This document shows positions 12,001-24,000 of a stretch of 64,000 nt of DNA, piece after piece. Where the stretch lies: the NCBI RefSeq assembly GCF_006782915.1, contig NZ_VCNP01000016.1:47189-111188 (forward strand), in the 5' to 3' direction. The notes below the pieces were generated by a model. The model was given only the letters and a program-made list of their open reading frames with translations, had not been told where the DNA came from and searched no databases. Numbering within the stretch: the stretch's first letter is position 1; the number at the start of each line of letters is the position of its first letter. Source of the DNA: Streptomyces calvus. Its GTDB lineage: Bacteria; Actinomycetota; Actinomycetes; Streptomycetales; Streptomycetaceae. Position numbers and translations under genes: made by a program.

Positions 12001-15000
12001 CTCTCGTCGTCGGTGAGAGGGAGTCCGGCTGCCGTGTCGGGTTGGGAGTACCGGGAGCTGGGGGACGGCGGCACGGGGAACGGTCCGTCCTCGGCGCTCT
12101 CCGTCTCCAGGGCCTTGGTGACTCCGGCACCGGAGAGGGTGCTCAGCTCGTACGCCTCCTCCTCCCCGGGGAGCCCCGGGAGGTCGCTGCCGTCCGGGGA
12201 CGGGGGCAGGGGAACGGAGGCCGGATCCTGACGCGTGCCCGACGGGGCCGGGCGCGGGGTGGGGGACGAGTCCTGACGCGTGCCCGACGACGGGGCCGGG
12301 CGCGGGGCGGGGGGCGCGGGGGTGCGCGGGAGCAGGGGGACGAAGTCGCCGCCGCGGCGCCGCAGTCGGAGATGGGGTCCGTCGGCGGACGGACCCGGAT
12401 AGGTGTGGGCGGTGCCGTTCTCCTCGACCAGGGTGACGGTGGTGCCGGTCACGGCGGCGGCCCACTCGGCCACCGCACGGTCGGCCTCCGGGCCCCACGG
12501 CGCCTCGGCGAGGTGGCGGCGCAGGTGTCCCTCACGGGCCTCCGTGCTCGGCGTGGGCGCGCCGCGGCGGACGTTCATCGGTGGCGGCGTGAAGAGCGAG
12601 TCGCGTTCGGCCGGGGTGCCGGGCAAGCCGTTCAGGCGCATCAGCTGGGCGGGCGATGCCCCGGCGCGGGTGCGCAGCCGTCCCGCCTCGCGGCGGTCCA
12701 GGCCGGGCTGCTCGGCCGCCCGGCGCAGCGCGGTGGACAGCGCGCCGAAGAAGCCGTTGCCGCGGCCGGTGACGGTGCCCTGGGTGTAGGTGGCGCCGTC
12801 GGGTGCGGTGAGCACGCCGTCGCGGGCGAGGCGGTAGTGCGGGCCGGTGCTGTCGGCGGGCGGCGTCCAGGGCGGGGTGGCGTGGCTGCGGTGGACGGGC
12901 GGCTTCGCGGGCTGCTGCTCGCGGGCGGGGCGCGCGGGGTCCGGGTTCGACGTGTCCGTGGACGCGGGGTCCGGGTTCGACGTGTCCGCGGTCGAGGGGG
13001 CCGTGGACGCGGAACGGGCCGGGGCCGGCAGCGGAGTGGCGGCCGGGGGCGGTGTGCCGGGCGGGAGGGCGGCGTGGAAGAAGCCGTCGGCGGTGAACAG
13101 CACCGGATCGGCGGCCGGGTCGACGGCGGACGGGTCGGTGCCGGGCGGGAGGAAGAGCTGTTCGCGGCCCTCACCGGTCACCACGGTGAGCGGGGTGCCC
13201 AGGACCCGCGCGGCGAGGGCGGGCAGCAGGTCGGCGCCGCCGTGGTCGCCGGCCCGCCGCTCCGGCGGAGCCGGGGAGCCGGCCGCGTCCTGCACGCCAC
13301 GCCGTGTGCCGTCCTGCGTGGCGTCCTGCGTGGCGTCCTGGCGGGGCTCGCTCGCGAAGGGCCGGGACAGCGCGGCGACGGCTAGCGCGACCCGCTGCCC
13401 GGGGTTCGGCCAGAAGGTCACCGGGAGCCGCCCGAACGCGTCGAACTCGGCCTGCTGCGCGGGAGTGAAGGTCACTCCCGCGGCGTCGATCTCCTCCTGG
13501 GTGAAGGTGTCCGCGACGTCCAGGGCGAGGGCGTCGAGGAGATCCTGGTTGCGGTCCTCGCCGAGCGCCCACGCCAGCCGGTCCCGGGCGGCACCGACGG
13601 CCTCGGCGGTGACCTCCGGGTCGCCGGGTGCCGCGGTGAAGCGGGCGGCGAGGTCGGGGCCGAGCAGCTTCGGCAGCCTGCCGCGCTGCCCGGCGGCGGC
13701 GAGCAGCGCGTGGAAGAACGAGGCGCCGTCGTGCGGCACGTCGTGCAGTTCGCGCACGGTCACGCCGTCGGGCGAGGTGAGGGTGCGCGGTGTCGAGCCG
13801 GTGCCGTCGCTGATCCGGTACGGCTCCGGCGCCTCGGACCGCCACTCCGGCTCGGTGTAGTCCTGCGGCAGGTCCGGCACCGTGACCGCGGGCGAACCCT
13901 GGTGGTGCGCGGTGAGGCGGGAGGCGGCGAGGTGCAGCCGGTGGTGGTCCGCGGCGGCGGCGGCGGTGCGCTGCTGCCAGCGGCGCACGTCGTCGCGGGC
14001 GGCCTGCCAGGCGGCGACGGCCGGGGACTCGGCCACCTCCCGCGGCAGGACGGTCGGCCGGTCGGGTTCGCCGTCGCCGAGCGCGGCCTGCTCCTGCGCG
14101 CCGAGGCCGAGCCAGGTCTCGCGGGCCCGCGCCCGGGCGTCGTAGTAGCCCTTCTCGGCGGCGACGAGGTCGTCCGCCGCCTTGGCCTGGTCGTCCCAGG
14201 CCGCGGCGACCTCGTCGGGGAACGTGGTGTCGTCCAGCAGCCCGTACTCGCGGGCGAGGTCCTCGCGCAGCCACACCAGGGCCGTCGTCCCGGCCTCGGC
14301 GGCGCGCGGCCCGCGCCGTGCCTTGCCGAGGGTCCGCAGCGGACGGCTGTCGGTGATCCGGTGGTCCACCTCGGCCACCGACAGCCAGCTCACCGGCAGC
14401 GCGAACAGCATGCTGCGGTCGGCGGCCGCCTTCACGTGGGCGGCGACGGTGGTGTCCGTGGCGTCCTTGGCGGTGATGCCGTCGTTGGCGCCGGCGACGG
14501 GCACCGTGACTCCCGGGTTGACGACGCCCGCATTGCTGGTGCCCGCCAGCGGCGCGGTGCCCACGGCGGCCTCGGTGTTGTCGGAGGTGCCGCCCTCCAG
14601 CGCGTCGGAGGTCTTCGAGCGCCGCATGGCCTCCATGCGCGGCTTGTTCTCCACGGCGAGGAGGCGGGCGCCGGTGCGGTGCATCTTGGCGTAGAGGCGG
14701 GAGTCGGCGGTGTGGAACTGGCCGAAGAGGCGGGCGGAGGCCTGGGTGGGCAGCGTCGAACCGTCCGCGCTCAGCGCCTCGCGGAAGCCGGAGGTGAGGC
14801 CGACCTGGGTGGTGGCATCCTGCTGGGCCTGGGCGGGTGCGGTGCCGAGGCCGGTGAGCGGGGTGAGGCGGGCCATGCGCACCCGCGCGTCGAGGGGGTC
14901 GCCGGTGTACCGGCTGCCGAGGGCGCCGTCGCCCGTGCCGTCCGCGCGGGCGGTGGCGAGGGTGAGGGCGTCCTGCACGTTGGCCGCGCCGCGGATGTCC

Positions 15001-18000
15001 ACGGCGAGGATGCCGGTGCCGATCCGGTGGTCGAAGGGCAGCACGTCCGACACGTCCGGCGCACCGGCAGCCACGCCGGTGCCGCTGCCGGAGGTGCGCC
15101 AGGCGGCGACGGCCTCCGGGCGGGCCTGTTCGGCGGTCAGCAGCCGTACCGCGCGCTCCGGTTCCGGCACGTCCTGTTCGGTGAGGGCACCGTCGGAGCC
15201 GTCGCCGTCCGGGGTGAGCAGTCCGGCGGGGAGGATCTGGTGGAGGCTGCCGACCCGGGCGACGGCGCGGGGCGGCAGCGGGTCACCGGCCGCGTCCGTC
15301 ATGGTGACGGTCAGGGTGTAGCCGGTGACGACCTCGGCGTGCGCCTGCGTGGTGGCGATGTTCGGCGTCACGGTACTGCCGCTGGTCTCGGTCCGGGTCG
15401 ACGACCGCTGCCCGGCGGCGGTGCCCTGCACCGCCGGGTTGGCGAGCAGGGCGCCGCCCGTCGCGCGCTGGCCGACGGCGATCGTCACGTCGCCGCCGCG
15501 TTCCTGGGTGACGCCGTCGGCGTGGTCGCGGGCGGTGGTGCGGTAGTCCTCCAGCTCGATGCCGGTGCGCAGCCGCTCCACGGTGGTGGTGACGGGGGTG
15601 AGCTTGATCCGGACCTGCGCGGGGCTGCCGCCGGTCGGCAGGTGGTGCGGCCGTGACCAGGTGCGGTAGTGGACCGGCAGGCTCATCCCGTCGGTGGTCA
15701 GCTCGTGCACGTGGGAGCGCAGGAAGTCCGGGGAGAGCCGCTGCAGGACCTGCTCGCGGTCGTGCGAGGGAACTCCGGCCTTCTTCAGCCGGTCCATCAG
15801 CTGCGGCGTCGCCCCGCTCGCGTCGAGCTGTCCGCTGGAGTGGCCGGCGAACTGGCGCCGCAGGAAGGCGGGCACGCGGTAGCCGCCGCCGAGGTTGCGC
15901 GGCGTGTCGGTGCCCAGGCCGTCGGGCGCGAGCCCGGCCTCGATGGCGTCCTGCATGGGCAGGTGGAACATCACCGCGTCGCGGATGCGCTGGAGCGCGG
16001 CGGCGGCCCGGCGCGGGGCCAGGCCGCGGCCCAGCCGCTCGGAGATCCGGCCGGCCGCGGAGCTGACACGGGCTCCCGCGCGGGTGCCGACGGCGCCCAT
16101 CGCGGCCGTCCACCGGTCCCGTACGGCGATGGTCTCGGCGGCGTCGGCGACCACCAGGTACATGCGCCCGGCGAACGTGACGGTGGTGTTGCGTCCCTGG
16201 GTGAGGCTGCTGGAGATGCTGCGGCCGGTGGCCCGCGCGTACTGGAGTGCCGTCGAGTAGGAGCCCACGACGGCCGGCTCGCCGGCGTGCTGGAGGGGCA
16301 TGTCGGCGCCCTGGACGCCGAGGGTGGTGCGCGCGACGGTGCTTTCGCTGCCGGCGATGCGGTGCTCGTTGCCGAGGGTCGCTTCCAGGCTGGACGGTTT
16401 CGGGTCGCTCATGACCCGCAGGTTGTGCAGTTCGCCGCGGACCGCGGCCTTCAGGTAGTGGGTGCGGAAGGGGCCGGCGCCGTTGAGTCCGGTGACGCGT
16501 GAGCCGAACGGGCCCAGGTACTGGCCGAGTTGCCCGGCGATGGACAGGTTGGCCATCGCCCGGCGCAGTGCGCCGCGCACCGGGGTGCCGGGCGCGCCGA
16601 CGTGCCAGGAGCCGCCGGTGGCCCGGTCGGCGGTCTCCTGCATGAGCTGCTGCCGCTCCCGGCCGCCCTCGGTGCCGAGCACCACGTGCGGGGCGCGCAG
16701 CAGCCGCTGGACGAGCCGCCGGTCCGCGGTGTCCTGACGCGGCAACGGCCGTGTCCCGTCGAGGAGTTGGTCGGCCTCGTCGGCGGAGAGCCGCTGCGGT
16801 GCGGGTGCCGGGGCCGGCGCTCCTGCCGGCGCGTCGACGGGGGCGTGGCGCTGCGAGCCGTGCGCCGCGGGCACGGCCAGCTCCACCCGGCCCACGGTCT
16901 CGCTGCCCCGGCTGAACAGCGGACGTTCCTCGACCTTGCTGACGAACACGCCGGTGCCGAGCAGGCCGGCCGAGACGAGCCGGGTCCAGCCGCGCGGGCG
17001 GCGGTGTCCTTCGAAGGTGGCGTTCAGCTCGACCCGGTAGCTGTAGAGGTCGGCGCCGTTCTGGTACGTCAGGTGGTCGTGGGTGACGGAGACCGTGCTC
17101 CGGGTGGCCTTCTGGTCGGTGAGGGCGTAACGGGCGCCGACGGCCACGTTGCCGGTCTGGGCCGGCAGTCCCGCCTCGGGCACCTTGTCGTGGTCGCGCG
17201 GCGAGATGCCCACCTCGAAACCGGCGGAGAGCGTGCTGGACGCCTGCTGGCCCTGGCCCGACACCTCGGTGCCGACCACCCCGTTGCGCAGCGACCGTTC
17301 GCTCATGGTGGTCTCGAACCGCCGGTCGGTCAGGCGCGCCCGCAGGGTCAGCGTGTGGTGGCCGCGGCTCACCTTGCCGTCCTCGGTGAGCGTGACCGGT
17401 ACCCCGGTGGTGGTCAGGTCGTCCAGGCTCTGCGCCAGGGTGCCCCGGTTCAGCGCCTCGCGGACCTGCCGGTCGTTGTGCAGCGCGGTCCGCATCCGCC
17501 CGTCGCCGTACCAGAACCTGGCCAGCCGCGGGTGCCGCAGCATCGACGGCGGCACGAACAGCGACGGGTAGGAGCGGTGCAGGGTGTCCAGCACGGCGTC
17601 CGCGAAGGCACGCAGGGGGTCCTGCGGGTTCTGCGGGTCCTGGGTGGACTGGGGGTTCTGATGGTCGCGGGTGCCCTGCGGGTCCTGGGTGCCCTGCGGG
17701 TCCTGGGTGGGCTGCGGGTCCTGGGTGGGCCGCGGGTCCTGGGTGGGCCGCGGGTCCTGGTCCCGGGTGCGGTCCCGGGTCGGCTCCGGTACGGCGTGTG
17801 CCGGGTCGTACTGCGGGCGGTCGGGGCGGAAGCCCTCCGCGCGGACCTGCCCGCCCAGGTGGACCGGGTCCTCCCGGGTGAGGTACCACGGCACCGGCGG
17901 TTCGGCGTCCGCGTCGGGGCCGGTCTGCCCGGGCGTACGGCTGTCCCAGCCGGCGAGCCGGCGGGCGTCCTGCGTGGACATCCAGTCCAGGCTGACCACA

Positions 18001-21000
18001 CGGACCGGGCGCACCGCCGAGCGCGGCTCGCCGGCCATGCGCACCATCAGGGTGCGTTCCACCCGGTAGAGCGCGATCGGCTGGTTGCGGATGCGGGCGG
18101 TGACCTTGCGGGCCGCGTCGGTGCCCAGGTAGTGGCCGCGGCCGGCGCTGAAGTCCGCGCGGACCAGCGGACCGCCCTGGATGCGCACGTCCGTCTCCGG
18201 GCCGACGACGGTGTGGTTCGGTCCGGAGGTGACCTGGATGCCGAAGCGGGTGTCGCGGACGTGCCCGCGCTCGTTCTGGTACGTGGTCTGCGCGAGGTCG
18301 CGCACCTCGGTGGTGACGGATTCGGTGACCAGGGTGGCCCGGTGCGGAACCGACCGCTCGACGACCAGGTGCCCCAGCGGGTGCTGGCCGCTGCCCCGGG
18401 TCAGTTCGGGCCCGCTCACCGGCCCGGCGAGCCGGCCGAACAGGGCGAGCAGCCGTTCGGGACGGACGTAGGAGACCAGTGCGCGGTGCGCCGAACTGCC
18501 GGGCCGCGCACCGGAGATGGCGAGCGCCAGGTCCTCGGGCGGGTCCGTCAGGTGCAGCCCGGTGATGTCGGTGGCCCGCGGGTCGACGCCGTCCGGGAAC
18601 GTGAGCGTCTCCGGTGCCTGCCGTGGACCCGTGAACGGCACGGTGAGGTCGTCGGGCAGGCGCCAGCTCAGGCCGTCCCGCATGGCGAAGTCCGCGGTGT
18701 GCACCGGGGTGCGCCGCCAGCGCGGGGCCGTCGCGGGCGTGCCGGTGCCGGTGGCGGTGTCCTGGGTGGCGCTCTTCGGCGCCTCGGTGACCCGGTTGAC
18801 GCTCACCCGGTAGTAGACGTCGTCCAGGTGCAGGTGCGAGCCGTCGTGCGACCGGTACTCGGACTGGTTGTACGCCTGGGTGCCGAGCGTGTAGTCGGTC
18901 CTGCGGGTCCAGCCCAGCGAGAGGCCGATTTTCACCAGCCAGCTGAGCGGCGGACCCATGCTGATCCCGGCGGCGATCCGGCGTCCGAACCCGACACTGC
19001 GCCCGCCGCCCGTGGTGGCCTGGCCGCGCCGCATGGTGTCCAGGCGGGTGGTGGCGCCGTTCGTCTCCGCGAAGCGCTCCCAGCGGTGGTACGGGACGGC
19101 CTCGACCGTCAACTCGTGCCCCACCCCGGACTTTTCCCGGCCCACCAGGCGGGCGCCGCGCGGCGCGGTGAAGGCGCCGGGCTGCTCGGTCAGCAGGCGC
19201 AGCAGTTCCGCCTCGTCGAACTGGCCGCGCAGCGTCTCCGGCAGCTTCCCGAGGATCTCGCGGGCGACCTGCTCGGGCGAGCGCAGGGTGACGACGCCGA
19301 GTCCGGTGAAGAGGCCGGACGGCGCGGTCTGCGGGCCGCGGTCGGTGCGCCCGCCGGGACCGCCGCCGTGCGGATCGCCGTCGCGCCGGCCGGTGTCACG
19401 TTCGTCGCCGTCGCGCGGGTCGGCGTCCGGGTCGAGCAGGACGGCGGGCAGCCGGCTGCCGTCGTCGAACGTGACGGTGCGCGGGGCCGGGCCCGGCGGA
19501 CGTGCGTCGGGGCCGGTGAGGAGCCGTGCCGGGCGGTACCGCTCGAGCTGGGTCTCCAGCGGGTAGGGATCGCTCGGGTCGGGTGTCCCGGAGCCGTAGA
19601 CGTCGGTGATCCCGCCCATGTCCCGCAGCCACTCGCGGAACGGGTCGGAACCGTCCGGGCCCTGGGTGGCAGGCGTTGGCGTCCTGCCGGTGGTGGTGGG
19701 CGTGGTGGTGGGCGTGTCGCTGTCCCCGGTTTCGGGGCTGGTCGTTGGCGTGGCCGGGGTGTCGGGGGCCGGTATGAGGGCGTCGTAGTGGTCGGTGCCG
19801 TTGTAGGCCAGGTGCAGGGTGCCGTCCCGGCCGCCCGGGTGGAGCGGGACGACGAGGGTGTCTCCCGCTGCCTGCCCGTCGGGCTGGACGAGCCGCAGGT
19901 CGACGTCGAGGGTGTGCGCCAGGGCCTGCGGGAGCAGGTCACCGAACGGGGACGCCCACAGCCCGGGGAGTTCGGCCGCCGCCGCCATCAGTCCCTCGGT
20001 GCCGAGCCGGCGCGCGGCGGCGGGCGTGGGCGCCACGTCGGCGAGGTGCGGGTAGGCGCTGTCCCGCAGGATCCGCTGCCACCGGCCGGCGTCGCCGTCG
20101 GTGACGACCGCCTGCGCGATCGCGTTCCACTGCTGGGTGATCCGTTCGTGCTCGTCCGGGTCCCGCACTCCGTCGAGGGCGTCCATCCGCAGGTCGTCCA
20201 CCACGGCGAGCACCGGGTCCGGGGTCGCCTCGGCGGCCGCGGCGGCCAGTTCGGACCCGGTGATCCGGTCGCGCAGCAACCGGCGCAGTCCGGCGATGTC
20301 GCGCGCCGCCCACGCGGGCGGTACGGGCCGGCTGCGCGCGGCGTCGAGCAGCGCCCGGAACAGGCTGTTCCCGCCGCCGGGTGTGTCCAGCCGCTGGAAG
20401 GTGGCGCCGTCCGCGCGCACGGTGTCCGCGGGTCCGGGAGCGGCGGGAACCTTGCTGAACAGGGTCAGGTCGTCGGCCGGGCTCTCCGGCCGGTCCGGCG
20501 CGGGTGTCGTCCGGGGCGACGCGGGCCAGGTGAGTTCGGCGTGCTCGTTGTCGGGGCGGAATCGGAGCAGCGGTTCGCCGTCGGGCCCCTGGTGGGAATC
20601 GACGATCTTGTCGAAGACGGACTTGTCGAAGGCGGTCGACGGGTTCCAGAACATGTGCGCGCCGTGCATCACGGCGATGTCCTTGGACCGCATCTCCTCG
20701 ATCAGCGCGTCGTGCCGCGGATGCGTGACACGCGTGCCGTTCGGCGTCGAGACGTCGAAGACGTCGTGATCGCCGGTCAGGGGACGCTGTGCGCCGTCCT
20801 CGTCCACACCGTGGACCACACCGTCCTTGACGACGAACCTGTTCTCCGCCTCGTACGCGGCCATCACCGGGGCCAGTTCGCGGAACTCGGTGGACCGCTG
20901 GTTGAAACGCGACAGGACCTTGTCCCACTGACCCTCGGGAACGGACGCCGGCTCGGGCAGGACCGGCCTGAAGTAACCGACCAGCCCCACGGTCCCCGGA

Positions 21001-24000
21001 TCCGCACCCAAAAGGACATCGGTCTCGTTGACGGTCTTGGCCTTGATCGCCTGAGGCTTGGCCATCGCCCCGGACTCGAGCCACTTCGGAGCACTGGGAT
21101 TGGTCGGCCGTACATCGATGACCAGACTGTTGTTCCGCGACACCTCCCGGAAGCCCTTGAAGTTCTTCTCCGGAATCCCGTACGTGTGACGCGCCGTGTA
21201 CGAGTTGACCTCACCGGTCCTGAGCGGCGCGGGCCAGGTGAGTTCGGCGTGCTCGTTGTCGGGGCGGAATCGGAGCAGCGGTTCGCCGTCGGGCCCTTGG
21301 TGGGAATCGACGATCTTGTCGAAGACGGACTTGTCGAAGGCGGTCGACGGGTTCCAGAACATGTGCGCGCCGTGCATCACGGCGATGTCCTTGGACCGCA
21401 TCTCCTCGATCAGCGCGTCGTGCCGCGGATGCGTGACACGCGTGCCGTTCGGCGTCGAGACGTCGAAGACGTCGTGATCGCCGGTCAGGGGACGCTGTGC
21501 GCCGTCCTCGTCCACACCGTGGACCACACCGTCCTTGACGACGAACCTGTTCTCCGCCTCGTACGCGGCCATCACCGGGGCCAGTTCGCGGAACTCGGTG
21601 GACCGCTGGTTGAAACGCGACAGGACCTTGTCCCACTGACCCTCGGGAACGGACGCCGGCTCGGGCAGGACCGGCCTGAAGTAACCGACCAGCCCCACGG
21701 TCCCCGGATCCGCACCCAAAAGGACATCGGTCTCGTTGACGGTCTTGGCCTTGATCGCCTGAGGCTTGGCCATCGCCCCGGACTCGAGCCACTTCGGAGC
21801 ACTGGGATTGGTCGGCCGTACATCGATGACCAGACTGTTGTTCCGCGACACCTCCCGGAAGCCCTTGAAGTTCTTCTCCGGAATCCCGTACGTGTGACGC
21901 GCCGTGTACGAGTTGACCTCACCGGTCCTGAGCGGCGCGGGCCAGGTGAGTTCGGCGTGCTCGTTGTCGGGGCGGAATCGGAGCAGCGGTTCGCCGTCGG
22001 GCCCTTGGTGGGAATCGACGATCTTGTCGAAGACGGACTTGTCGAAGGCGGTCGACGGGTTCCAGAACATGTGCGCGCCGTGCATCACGGCGATGTCCTT
22101 GGACCGCATCTCCTCGATCAGCGCGTCGTGCCGCGGATGGGAGACGCGGGTACCGCCCGGCGTCGACACGTCGAAGAGATCGTGATCACCGGTGATGGGA
22201 CGCTGCTCACCGTTGTCGTCCACACCGTGGACCACGCCGTCCTTGACGACGAACCTGTTCTCCGCCTCGAACGCGGCCATCACCGGGGCCAGTTCACGGA
22301 ACTCGGTGGAACGCTGGTTGAAACGCGACAGGACCCTGTCCCACTGCCCCTCGGGAACGGACGCCGGCTCCGGCAGGACCGGCCTGAAGTAACCGACCAG
22401 CCCCACGGTCCCCGGATCCGCACCCAGAAGGACATCGGTCTCGTTGACGGTCTTGGCCTTGATCTCCTGCGGCTTGGCCATCGCCCCGGACTCGAGCCAC
22501 TTCGGAGCACTGGGATTGGTCGGCCGTACATCGATGACCAGACTGTTGTTCCGCGACACCTCCCGGAAGCCCTTGAAGTTCTTCTCCGGAATCCCGTACG
22601 TGTGACGCGCCGTGTCCGGGTCGACCTCGGCCGGCTCCGGCGGGAGGGACGTCGGCTGGTGCCCGGGGACGGTGGTCGCGGGCGCCGGGTCGTGCAGGCG
22701 GCGTGCCAGCTCGGCGGTGTCCTCAGGGCCGAGGCCCAGATCGGACAGCGGCAGCGGTGCGTCCGACAGCGCCCAGGCGACCTCCGCCGAGGGCACGTAG
22801 GAGAGTCCGCGCACGTCCTCCCGCGAAACCAGTGTGGACGGCGGCAGTTCGGGCGGCGGCGGGGGCAGCAGGACGTCGAGCGTGGTGTCCGGCCCGGCGG
22901 TGGCCCGCAGGTCGGCCGCCGCACGCAGGAACGCGGTGTACTGCTCCGGGGTGGGGCCGGTCGCCGGATCGACGGCGGTGCCGCCCGTGGCGGCGTGCCA
23001 GTCGGTGACCATCCGGTCCAGCAGGTCCGGGGTCATTCGGCCGTCGCCGTAGCGGGCCGCGGTGTCGGGGCTCAGCCAGCGCAGGCCGTCCACGAAGGCG
23101 AGCCCGGCGAGCAGCTCCCGGTTCTCCGGCCGCTGTTCGGCGTCCTGGCCGAGGGCGCCGCGCAGCGTGCGGACCTGCTGGAGGGTACGGGCCCGGGCGA
23201 AGGCGTCGGCGGGGCCGGGACCCGCGTGCAGGCCGGCGTCGCGCGCCAGCGCGTCCAGGTCGGCGCCGGTGGGCTCGGGAGTGAACAGCCGCCAGCGGCC
23301 CGGCCCGTCCGCTCCCTCGGTGAGCACCGCGCGGACGTTGCCGTCCCGGTCGCGGGCCGTACCGACCTCGGTGGTCGGCGCGTACACCGGCCGTCCCGTC
23401 CGGTTCGCCACGTGCTGCGCCACCGGCAGACCGGCCACCTCCGGCTGCCGTCCCGTCTCGCAGGAGAACAGCACCAGCGGGCGGTCCTGGTCACCGTCGC
23501 GCGACCAGGACTTGAGCACCTCGCCGAGCTGCACACCGCTGACCTTCACGGTGGGGCGCGCGGCGTCCTCGGTGCCGAGGGTGACGGTACGGGGGGTGCC
23601 GTGTGCGGCGAAGTAGTCGCCGCCCCGCTCACTGTCCGCACCGGGGAGCGCGGCCGGCGGTCCGGTGAACACGGTGCGGCGGGCGGGCGGTTCGGCGGCG
23701 GTCCCCGGCGAGGTCCCCGGCCCCGGGGTCGTGGCGGTCTCCGGGGCCGGGCCGACGGTCGGTGCCGGCGTGGCGGACGTGGTGCGCACACCGCGGAACG
23801 TGTCCTGCCCGAGCAGCGCGCGCCGCCCCGCGTCCTGCGCCGTACCGTCCTCGGCCGGGCTCTGCGAAATGGTCAACGTCCCTACGGCGCGCCCGGGTTC
23901 GGGCCGTACGGCGGTGTCCGGCACCAGCCTCCGCAGTTGTGAAACGGGCACCGACTGGCCGTCCAGCGTGGTCATGACCGGCTCTCCCGCGGGCCGCACC

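Noticed and set aside
20523..22615. The triple repeat as a CRISPR array or insertion element
   Set aside because: The repeats are 708 bp, in frame, have no spacers and no terminal inverted repeats, and encode a coherent domain.
16530..23942. A 2,470-residue open frame on the plus strand, and similar long plus-strand frames at 411-5369, 5400-9368 and 24093-28172
   Set aside because: They lie opposite the giant minus-strand gene, and their composition is antisense-like (Arg/Gly/Val runs, no domain motifs). The minus frame carries recognisable motifs throughout.
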